Assembly: GCA_030248215.1 (NCBI GenBank)
Contig: JASANG010000483.1
Coordinates: 148,450 to 212,449, forward strand
Origin: Enoplolaimus lenunculus
Lineage: Eukaryota > Nematoda > Enoplea > Enoplida > Thoracostomopsidae
Reading direction: 5' to 3'
Length of the DNA stretch: 64,000 bases
The notes beneath the pieces were generated by a model. That model saw only the letters and a program-made list of their open reading frames with translations, was not told the DNA's origin and did not search any database. Of the stretch, positions 23,374-35,300 are shown piece by piece (the stretch's first letter is position 1; every line of letters begins with the position of its first letter). A program made the translations under genes and the position numbers.

Positions 23374-26300
23374 ATGGAATCTGAACAAAACAGCGTACTT
23401 AGCGATTTACTGCATGAAATTTATGATAACGGTTGGTCGCTACACTGTGATCTTGAAACTGGTAAGCTTAAAGCCAGGATGACAGGTCTGAAGATACAGT
23501 GGCGGATTCAGAAAATTCTGACGATTTACCTGATAGAACTTTTCGAGCAAAGCGAAGAGCGAAAACTCGACCGCAAGTATTGTTACACTAAAATTAGTTA
23601 AGTGGACAAAGACCATTTTTTCATAAATAAAGTAAGTATATATTTCTAAGACAGCAGCGCATGTAAAGATCAGGGGCGGTACGTTTTTCTGAGACTAGAA
23701 AAGAGTAAGCTTAAGCTTTTGACTAATTGTTTTGCTTGGCTTAGGCTTAGACTTAGACTTAGGAATATTCTCATTGATACGATTAGGCTTAGGCTTAGGC
23801 TTAGGCTTAGGCTTAGGCTTAGGCTTAGGCTTAGACTTAGGAATATGCTCATTGATACGATTAGGCTTAAGCTTAGGCTTAGGCTTAGGCTTAGGCTTAG
23901 GCTTAGGCTTAGGCTTAGGCTTAGGCTTAGGCTTAGGCTTAGGCTTAGGCTTAGGCTTAGGCTTAGGCTTAGGCTTAGGCTTATGCTTAGGCTTAGGCTT
24001 AGGCTTAGGCTTAGGCTTAGGCTTAGGCTTAGGCTTAGGCTTAGGCTTAGGCTTAGGCTTAGGCTTAGGCTTAGGCTTAGGCTTAGGCTTAGGCTTAGGC
24101 TTAGGCTTAGGCTTAGGCTTAGGCTTAGGCTTAGGCTTAGGCTTAGGCTTAGGCTTAGGCTTAGGCTTAGGCTTAGGCTTAGGCTTAGGCTTAGGCTTAG
24201 GCTTAGGCTTAGGCTTAGGCTTAGGCTTACATTTAGGAATATGCTTATAACACTGTTCCGCTCCTGTTCTTTACATTGGCCAGACGGCTAAGCCCCTGAC
24301 CTTTCTCTGGTTTGCAGACCCGAGTAAACGTGGTGACCGATATATAAACGTTAAGCACAACCTGAAAACCACAATTTATCCTCACTTGTAAGCCGATTTG
24401 TGTCGCAGACTGAACCAAATATAGCAATGCCATTTTAGTACAACACTAAATTTTAGTTTTGATTCCTGTCGAGGGGGGCATCATCTCGATGGACCCCTCT
24501 CGAATCTGTCAGTAACAGCAATCGCAGGCATTCAATTTTTAATTCCTGTCCTCCAGAAGGCTTTTTATGTTTAGTTCTAAAAGTTTTTAAAGAAGCGAAA
24601 AAGTTGTGATAGTAAATTTTTGTATTAAATTAATTTTAAATTTAAGAATCATGGACCGAAACGTCTGGCTCGTTAACATCAGACGCGGCGGCGTTGAATG
24701 CGACAACGCTTGGCGAATTGTCGGCGGATGTGAAGGACCGGGATGAGATTTTTCGCTATTCACGGCCGGCGTTGGAGTCTTTTGGTAGGCCTTCTATTTA
24801 TACAAATGTGAACACCAAATATTCTTTTATCGAAATAAATGTCCATGTTACTTTAAAGGGCGTCCATGTATCTGGTGGGTCTATAAAAAAGTAAGTTTAG
24901 ATTCTAGATTACATTTTTGCTTAAGTTTAGGTTTAGGCTTATGCTTAGAGCCCATTTTTTGCAACGCTTAGGCTTAGGCTCAGGTTTAGGAATACGCTTA
25001 ATTAAACTGTTACGCCAGTATAAGAGTAACATTTGCCAAAATAAATGGTATATTTTAAAAAAGTTTTTTTTCAGCCAAAAAATATCGGTGGGAAAACTGC
25101 ATAGTTTTGCTATCAACTCGAGAGCCAACGTCAACTTTGAATCTATGACAATGCATCACCTGACAACCTGCCGTCCGACAGTGTCCTTAGTTTTAGCTTT
25201 CGCTTAAGCATACTCTTAAGCTTAATCCTGAGCCTAAACCTAAGCTTAAGCATAATGATATGCGATAAATTGTCATTAAGTATAAATAAAAATGTTACAT
25301 GAGTCCATGGAAAAAGATTGTTTTACCAATGCATTATAAGCCTTTAGCCTTATTCACACGTGCAAGTATTTGATGTGACAACTCGCATCTGCAAATTGCA
25401 TGCGTAACTTTTTGACAGAAACAACTTGCAGCTGCAAATTTTGTTCGTAAACCCATGCATAAAATTTGTTGTTCTCGCGACAAATAATTTGCACGTGTTC
25501 TTTAAAAGCTTAAATTAACTTGACTTAAGCTTAAGCTAACCCATCAGTATTAAACTAACTTCCTAGATTAACTAAACTAACAAGTAGATTTACGCTTAGA
25601 CTCATTTAAAATCTTACATAGTTTCAGTGTAAGCTAAAATTAACGAACTCTTAGATACACATAATTTCTGGGCTGCACTTGTTACTTAAACTAAAAATAA
25701 GTCTACTTAAACTCGTGTTAAACTTAAACACACGTTAGTTTAAGTAAAACTTAAAATTCCAGTTTACTTAGTCCGTCCTGCCATTTAAGTTTTACTAAAC
25801 CTAATATTCGTGTTTAGAAAAACTTTCAATTCCAGTTTACTTAATGCGTCCAGCCATTTAAGTTTAACTAAACCTACTATTCGTGTTTAGTTAAGCTATA
25901 ATTTAAGTTTAAGTTTTTAGACAGTGTGAATACACCGTACTGAGACTTAATATAGTGTGTCGTGTATTATTGTGTTTTTTACAGACATAACACAACTTCG
26001 CAATATTGCTGACGATATGCAATCTGAAGTAACGCTGTACTCAGCGCGGTTGATCAAACATTTAAAAAGACGTGACCGCCTCTCTTACCGGCATCAGTGC
26101 CGTACGAATGTTATCACTGCAGTTCTTCATGCGATGTCACTTAAACGAAGTATTCAATCTCGTTGTTTGAACAGCGATTTGTCCCAATTGGTAACTTAAA
26201 ATTCAAAAAACACTAACAGTTATTCTCAGGACAGACCAAACAACAGCTGAAACAGCGATAAGCTTACAGGCATTGTGTCTATAAAAAATTGGTTCATATT

Positions 26301-29300
26301 CAATTATATGCTCATTCTTTCGCTTAGGCTTAGGCTTAGGTTTAGGCTTAGGCTTAGGCTAAGGAATATGCTTATAATACTGTTCCCCCTGTTCTTTACA
26401 TTGGCCATTTACGGTCAAGAAATAGTTTTTTTTCGCTGATTTTAGGCGTCGACGCCAAACTGACGTTTACAATTGAGCCAGCGCCAACCGAAGACGGATA
26501 TAAGCAATGGCTGAATGCGATGAAAGCAGTCGCACAACTGCCTGCTGGAGTTCCTCAAGACTTCCGGGGCAAAGTCAGTACGGCCATACCAACCATACCC
26601 TCAATTTGGGAGGGCCCTTCCTGTAAAGCGCCCTCCACCGTAACCGGATGAAACAAAAGCCGCAGAAGTTTTGAAATGCGTCAGGCGTCGCTTTGCTCGC
26701 GAGTTTGCAACTGCCCTACCTTTTCTCGAGTTTTAAAATGGCTTTAGACATTATACAGACCTACAATAACCACGCTGCTAAATGCCAGCAAATTTTTTCG
26801 CTCGCTACACTCGCTAGCTTACAATTTTAGTTAAGATAAGATAACACTCATGAAACGAAATAATGTAGCAAGTGAGGTGTGCCGTGTGCTGTCTCTCATG
26901 GTTGGAGCACATGAAAATTACAAAAGGTTTTACCTAAAATATGAGCTGTTTAGGTGATATAAAAGAAAATGTCAAAAAATTCCACAAATGCCCGCGAAGT
27001 TTGATTCATTTTAAAGGTTGCTTCACTTTCTAGATCCATCATTTTGCCACTTTTGTGTGAAATTAAAAATAAGTCTACTTAAACTCGGGTTAAAAACTTG
27101 AAACCATGTTAGTTTAAGCTAACCGAATAATTCTAGTTTAGTTAGTCCGTCCAGCCATTTAAGTTTTGCTAAAACTAATATTCAAGTTTAGTTAAGCTAT
27201 ATTTTAAGTTTAAGTTTTTAGATATCGCCGGAAGCAGTTGGCTTGTTTCAGAAAACGTTTCACTATCTGATGATAGACGCTATACACATTTGAGAATACT
27301 GACCCTATCTTTACGCTAACCGATCAGATTTTGTTTTTGGGACCTGTTCAGCACGTGGATGCCCAAAGTTATAGTTTGCAATGGTTACGGTTTTAGTTCT
27401 GGCTGATATTAGCGGATTACTACATATCTCAACAACGACTGGATTGGTTCCAAACATGCCGAACGGCATTTAGTGAACGAATTACACACGAAGATGATCA
27501 AATAGGAATCCAAATTTTAAAGGTAACCGTACAAAACCAGCGTATTAATTGGTAAACACTGTGCATTGTTGGTACGGCCCATGTTACCTTAAGATGCGTC
27601 CAGGTTTCTGGTGGGTGCATAAAATAGTAGGTTTAGATTCTAGATTACATTTTTTGCTTAGGCTTACGCTTAGAAACTCAGTTTTGGAACGCTTAGACTT
27701 AGGTTTAGGCTTAAGAATGCGCATAATCTACTGTTACGTCCCTGAAAGTAACATTGGCCGTTGGAACTATCCGGTCTGCAAGACTCGTGTCAGAGATCAG
27801 AGGATTTGTCCAGAAGTTAAGGACCACCCCGGGGATCGACCATTGGCCACTTGCACTCGAGTCAAGCGCGCTGCAACTGCGTAAATGTGGTCATTGCAAC
27901 AACTTCATATTCCGGTATATTTACACATGTATGGCAATTTCTGCTTAACATAAATTTACTGTGCTTATTATACCCACAAACTTTGTGTATTATTTCGTGT
28001 ACCCAAGTTTTTATTGCGCAGGCTTGTAAAAACCTGGGCTAAAGTCTTTACCGTTACGGTTTTGGAGTTTCAATTAATATTTGAAAATATTTAAATTTTT
28101 TGAATTATTGAATCATAAGTTTTATGTCCCATGTCAAGTAAAGACTGTGCTTTACTAATCCTATGTCTAAACCTGAGCCTCAACCTAAGCCTAAGTTTCT
28201 CTCAGTATCTAAGCGCCTATGGGTCCCAGTGAACAGGCCCCTATAATTGACATGGGACAGCGATGTTATAGAATTGAACAAATTTAGGTTTATTCTTTAA
28301 GTAATATAGTTTTTTTGAGGATTTACACCGAACTGGCTTATCAGGACTTCGGGATCGGGAAAAAATAAGCTTAAAACGAGTTTTACTTGGATTCGCTCGC
28401 TATAACCCGAACATTGGTTACTGTCAAGGATTCAACATTATTACTGCGCTGATTCTTGAAGTGGTCGGATATCGCGAAGAAAATGCACTGAAGGTAAAGC
28501 GAACCTTGAGGACTCGTAGTCTCAACTTTAGATTCATCAAAACACACAATAATGTCTTGAAATTTTGAGACATATTGGCCCGGTTTCTGAGACACTACTA
28601 ATGCGGGGTTCACGTTATAACCGGTGCAGCTTGGGACATGTTTTGTCTCTATTAGACTATTGAGTAACATTTTGTCTGCTTATAAACCACATATCGTATT
28701 CAAAAATTCGTATTTGTCTGCTATTATCATGTGTGGATCACATTTTGTACTTCAATATAATTTGGTACTTAAGTACGTGTTAAGTAATTACTCAGCCATT
28801 TTGTCGTTTTTAAAAGCGTACAAGTTAAGCAAATACTTAAGTCGCTGACGAACGCTGATAGATTACAAATTAACCGTTCCGGTATGCTACTAACATTGGT
28901 TTAGCTAAAATTATATACTCGTGGTGCCTTTTTAATATAAAGCAAAACTGTTACTTGTTTGTTATGACAATGGCTCACCTCAGGCGTTTGTCTGTTTTTG
29001 CTCAAAAACACAAGATTTCACTTAAGTCGGCGACATAATTAATCACTTAAGTATAACTTAAGTAAATATATAAGTAAGATTTCACAAACCCAGCCAGTAT
29101 TTGTTATTAACAGCCCAGACATTTGTGTCTAAAGTATATTAAATTTGAATTCATTATATTGAAAAAATCAATATGACGAACTAAAAGCAAAACATTAGTT
29201 TTTGAGAGCCATAACCAGCTTAGAATGCGAATTATGACGTCTTCATTTAATTCGCACATATTATCAGATTCGCTGTGTTGAACTCAAATATTTCATTCCT

Positions 29301-32300
29301 TCATTCCTGAGCACATTGTAAAGTTCAACGTTCCGAAATTGGCAATAGTTTTGGCTGTTGTTTAAAACTAATTATTCATGATAAGGCCCTATTCACACGT
29401 ACTTGCAGCTACAAATTGCACTTACAAGTTTTGTCCAAAATCATCGTTCGAAAAACTTGCGCTGCAAATAATTCATTAAAAATCAAAGCCAGGAATTTAG
29501 TTCACATGTGTGAATAACGATGCAAGTTCACTGAATTTATTGCAGCCGCTATTTCATTGGCTGATGAAAAAATGTAAGTTCTGCATGCAATTTACAGCTG
29601 CAAGTTGTCGCAGCAAAAACTTGCGCGTGTGAATAGGGCTTTATTTTTTAAATCGGCAAGGAATTCACATTAATAAAACGTTTTAAATAATACGTCGATC
29701 ACTTCTCAAATAATTTATGCAACTTCCACAATAACTCTCGCCCATACCAGCGCTGTTACAATTGGCTAGAAAATTATAGGAGGGCATGCACGGTTTTCAA
29801 ATAAGCGCGGATGGAAAACTTTTCTAGGGAGTTGCGGGTAGGACCATAGCCAGGTCACCTTGTTGGGGTGCTCAAAATCGTTCAGGTAGAGAGGCATATA
29901 AAGATTTCAATGACTTTACAAGCAAGATTGAAAATTTTCTATGAGGGGAGAAACTTTTTTCAGGGCGGCTGCGCCCCCTGGCCCCCTTGGGTACGAGCCC
30001 AGGGCGGGTCAAAATTTTTATGGGGGCTGAGTGGCAAGTATATCGCTGTTAGATCGTAGTAAATAAGAGGTTGTAAATTTGATCGCTGACTTTGTTTTAG
30101 TTTTGCTTTTAGATTTTACTAATGATGATTGAACACGTGCTGCCAAGCGGCTATTTCCATCATTCACTACGAGCTCTTTCAGTCGATATGGCAGTGTTAC
30201 GTGAACTGATGCAACAAAACCAACCAAAACTCGCTGAACATCTAAATAAACTACAACGCAAATCAGGTACATTTATTGTTTCAGGTCATCAAATTAAGAA
30301 AAGACTTGGGAGCTTGAGTTTATAGGTAATTTATCATTAAAATACTGATTTTTCTTAGTGTAATGGTAAACCGTATTACGAATTCATAGAAATAATTCAC
30401 CAATCATCGTCCCCTCCAATGGATTTTTTAGAATCATGACGGTAAGTTGACTTGCTGTTTGTTCCAGAGCCAGTATTTTCAAATGTGTGTAAGCCAGCGT
30501 GCAACCGGAATTATAAGATACCGGAACCGGAAACTGGAGTCGGAACCGGAAAGTAAAAAATATTTGTTGCCAAAAAATTTATTTTTCACGCTATTTTATC
30601 TCTTTTAATGCAGCAGCACCATTTATAGTGCAAAAATCCTAAAACAAATGCAGTAGGTGGAAACATAAGATCAATTATGGAGTATGGCACAAATTAAAAA
30701 TTTTGGTAATACACGCACGGATCATTTTAGAGAAATAATTTACACAGTAAATTCCAATGAGTTGATTAATCAATTCAGCTAGCGAGTTGGTTATTTCTGA
30801 ATTAATATCGGTAAACATTAACTCACTCTGAGTTGAGTTGACTCTGGGTGAATTGATTAATTAAAATGTCTGAGTTCTGAAAGTCCTAACTCAGACTGAG
30901 TGATTCAACTCATTCTGAGATAAAATCAACTCACTGAAATTTGCAGTGTAGAATAATATGCCAATTTTTCTTAAATTTTGAAATGAGAAAAAATTTCAAT
31001 ACCGAAAATATCTGAAAATTCCGGTGAAAAAATACCGGATTTATTACCGGAACCGGATAGTGAAAAATACCGGATTTCACTACCGGAACCGAAATTCCGG
31101 TTGCACCCCAATGTAAGCACCTGTTACCAATTGGTAATAGGTCTTGTAACTTTCGAACCAGTGAATATTGACTTTTGATATTCAGAACATTTACTGCTTT
31201 CGATATTTTCTACTTTTGTATTAATTTTGAGATCTGAAATTGCAGCAGTTCGTTAGTTTGAAAACCTATTACTAACTGGTAATAGGTACGCTGTACATTT
31301 GAGAATACGGGTCCAGATCTTAATAATTGTTGGCAAGAGTTATAGCAGGTTTAGGTCTGCATTGTTTTCTTATTACTGTTTTTCTTATAAATATACGCCA
31401 TTTACTTAGCAGCCTGAGTCGAATGGTATACAAAATTGTTAAACTTTTTCACAAACGAACTGTTTATGTCCGGAATGGATCCGAAATACATCAACCCGTG
31501 AAATTTTTCAAAAATTCAAATTTACATGCGTAATGATCCAGCAAAGTGATGGGAAACTTAAAAAATTTAAAATTGCAAAATTTGATGGTTTCAGACAAAA
31601 ACGCCAGTGAAACCGAATCGCAAAACCGACGTTTAAGATCACAATTTAACACAACCAATTTCAAAATACTAAAAATTTAACGAAAACAATATTAAAATTC
31701 AAAAATGTTGAAAAAAAGTATCCTAAACTACCGAAAATCTATAGATCGACCACTAAAAACTGTCATTAATTCCTGGTGCAACTTAAAAAATAAAATATTA
31801 CCATTTTAAATCTATTTCTTTGTTCTAGAAAGCGACTACGAGCCTCCGTTGATCAATTTATTCTCAATGCAATGGTTTCTAACTGTGTTCGCAACGTGCC
31901 TTCCTCAACACGTCGTATATCGAGTTTGGGACTCTCTGCTCCTCCAAGGATCCGAAATCCTGCTACGGACTGCGCTCACAATTTGGTCACGGTTGTCACA
32001 GTGAGTTTTCGTACATTTCCTGGACGAACCAGCGTCAAAAAGCTTCTGGTTTCAACAGTGCCTGAGCAGGCTAGGGTGGGCTCCAAAAATTTCGAAGTAG
32101 GTTCCCGGTGTGATGATCAATATATTTTTCAAATTTTTCGATTACTATCTTCTTAGGGTAGCGAACCGTCTTTGGGGTGAGCCCCTTCAAATGTGGGTAT
32201 CGGGGTGGCAGCTCCGGCCCTGGATTTTAATTGGATAAAATTCAACAGACCTTTATGTAAACTTAGTCTTCTAAATTTTTTTGCTTCGCTTACTTTTAGC

Positions 32301-35300
32301 GTTGTATATGTACATACGTATATTATACACACAAAATAATTTATACTTAAAGTTTTGCCAAATTTGCAAGTGTTGGAATCGGTACCAATCACCGCTTTGG
32401 TGCAGAGCTTGGGGCTCCGTTCAAAGAGGTGTGGGTATACGCGGTGTAGCTTGTGTCTGTGCAGAGTGTGTAATTTTAATAGCACATATAGCACCAAAGG
32501 AAATTATGATATCGGCCGCGTGGTGTAATGCGTAGCGCGTTTGACTCGCAAGCGAGAAGTCCGAGGTTCGATACCCGGCGTGGCCATATGTTTCGGAGAA
32601 ATTAAGTGGGAAAATCATGTATATTTACAGTACTTCGAGGAAACGGGTCGTGCCGACCGTGCAGTTCTGACGGTAGGCTCTCACGTCTTGTGGAGACATT
32701 GTCCTACGAATGCTTGTATTCACTGTTAGAGTGTGCACAGTGTCGCCAAATTAACGAACACAGTTTGCTGTATTAGTTGCTCATAGTATACTCTATGTGA
32801 AAAAGGCTCAATTGGAGTCCAATTCACAAGCTGACGGTGTAGAAAATATCGAACAACAGTAGAAATTAATAGCTGTCTTTTAGTCGTGTACTCAAAACGC
32901 GATCAGCAGATGAATTTTACTGTTTAATGGAACCAATGACCGAACAGTTGGCAAATATTACACAAGTGCAAGCGAACGAGTTGATTCAGGTAAACGCATA
33001 ATTGCCAAAATCGCATAACTGGCAAACGTCATGGTGATGTTTTAGTAATTGTTACAGTGGCGGATCCAGGATCTCAAAATGGGGGGTGGGCCAAAATTTC
33101 ACAGGTAATAAACTTATTTTTGAGCCATACTGAAAGTGACCCAAATAAGAGGGGGTCCCCAATTTGAGTCCCAATTAATTAGAGTCCGTATCCCTAATAA
33201 GAATTCGTAAGCGGGTAGACTCCTTAAACCCTTGTTTAGAGTGCACAAATGTCTATTATCCCTAATTGTAGCGCATAAATGACTCCAGGGCCAAGAAACT
33301 TTTAAACGTGCTTATACTATTGTGTATAAAACAGAGAAATAAACAGCGTAGAACAGCAATTGACACTATATAATTTTTGTCGAGATCCGGTTGGGGGGCC
33401 ACGGCCGGGGTGGGGCCCCCCGTGGATCCGCCATTGTAATTGTACCATTCTTTTGCCATAATTGCACCGAACCAGAACATATTCTAAGCTCTGTTGCTTG
33501 CTCAACTTGCTTAAGAAACTGAAAGCTGTTCAGTACGAGCATAAAAGGAATTCCGATGACTTACAAGCGAAGTTGAAACATTTTTAAAATCCGGCAGTTT
33601 AAGGGATTGAGCCGTCCTGATTCCTGCCTGACTGTGGGGACCCCTCACCCATATTAATAGACATTTTTTAGTCCACAACATTCTCTTGATGGACACTTAC
33701 TTGGTGCATCCTACGAAATTTTTCATCGCTCTGAATCATTCAGTCGATGTCCTTGAAGAAAGTTTCCCGAAACTAATATCGCTCCGTGAATCGACGCTCA
33801 AAGCCGTGTAACAACAAACCGCTATCCTGTATAGGAAAACGTAAACACCGGTCTAATCATACCACATGTGGTTGCTTGGTGACCTAAATTGTAGATGGCT
33901 GAAGAATCCCAATTTTTTTCCCACGCCTTGAAATTCTTTACCCGCGAGTATACTTGGGGCCAAAATTATTTTACCCACGTTAACTCACGGGTGATCGCGT
34001 GTAGCACCGGTGGGACGTCAACAACGGTTTCATGACATCACGGCAACACTTGGACGGTTTAAGCTTTAACAAGTTAGCTGGGATATGGTAATTTTGTGTG
34101 ACTTTGTTGCGTATTTATTTCAGATGATGTACAACATGGCAGAGTTTCCATTTCCAGGACTTGGACAGCTTCGGGAACGATACACGTGGAATATACAACC
34201 GTTGTCACCTGCAAGTTTAGGGGGGCAGACTGGTTCATCAGACCGGGGTATGTTTTCAGGATGGATTCGAAAACGACCGGAAACTGGTAGTTTCAATCTG
34301 GAAGATGATGATGCGAGAATGATCACAGCTTCGTCTTATGTTTGCATGGCTGGATGGTTAATATCGCCGAACGGTAAGCAGACGTATAAACGGGACTGCA
34401 TCCATCCAATTGAAATTCCCTCGGAATGGGGGATGTATCACCGACCAGCAGGATGTAAACGGATAGTAAAAATAACGGAAACGGAAAACGGATATTGAAG
34501 TATAAAGTTTTAAAAATGTTTTATTTTTTCTGCTACCACAATTGACGCGTGCATAAAATTCACCGGTCGTTCAAAGGATTTAAAAAATGGCGGACGCATC
34601 GAAATTTTTAAGATTTTGGATGACTTTCGAAATTGTTTTTTCATTTCGAACAATTGCAGCATATCTGTCGAAAAAAATGCAAGATTATATATACGTAATT
34701 TATAACTAATTTTAAACGTAAAAATAACGCAATTTCCAGTTATTTCTATAACGGAAACAGAAACGGAAACGGATATCCGGTTCCACACTGACCACCAACA
34801 TTTCCGGTTTCCCAATTTTGTGATGCAAATGGTTCATGTGAACCTCACTGTGCAGTTTTATAGTCATACGGCTACAAAACAATGTTTCGGATACAACTTG
34901 TATTCAAAAACGATGAAATGTTATACGCATCAGGATACAACCGTAGGTTTGCCTCAGGCTCCGGCAAAAAACCGGCCTCCGGCTCCGGTGTTTTTCACCT
35001 CCGGTTGCACCCTGATACTCATCGACAAAATAGTCAATTTAGCGAAACTAATGTTTTCATAGATTTTATGCAACAGATATTTTTGATTAACCCGTTCCTT
35101 AGAGCTCTTAGAAAGCAACGGCTTGTACGCTTGTTGTTAGGTAATTTTGGCCAGTGTTTAGCTTTGAGGCACGTAACTGGAGTATAAGAACCTTACAGAC
35201 CATATGAGTAAGCCTAAAGCCTCAGTGTATTAAAGGTAACCTTATGCCTAAGCTTCAACGTAAGGATAAGCGTATAACTAAAGCTTAAGCTTAAGCTTAT

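Noticed and set aside
23462-23596. Reading the first TBC exon onward past 23461, or via a 38-base intron to 23500
   Set aside because: The donor GTAAGC at 23462 gives phase 1 and joins exon 2 exactly. The other options give the wrong phase or non-homologous sequence.
23719-24291. Long open frames of Leu-Arg or Leu-Gly repeats, up to 190 codons
   Set aside because: They are direct readings of the TTAGGC array. A 6-base unit keeps frames open in several registers, and similar frames appear in every hexamer-bearing element.
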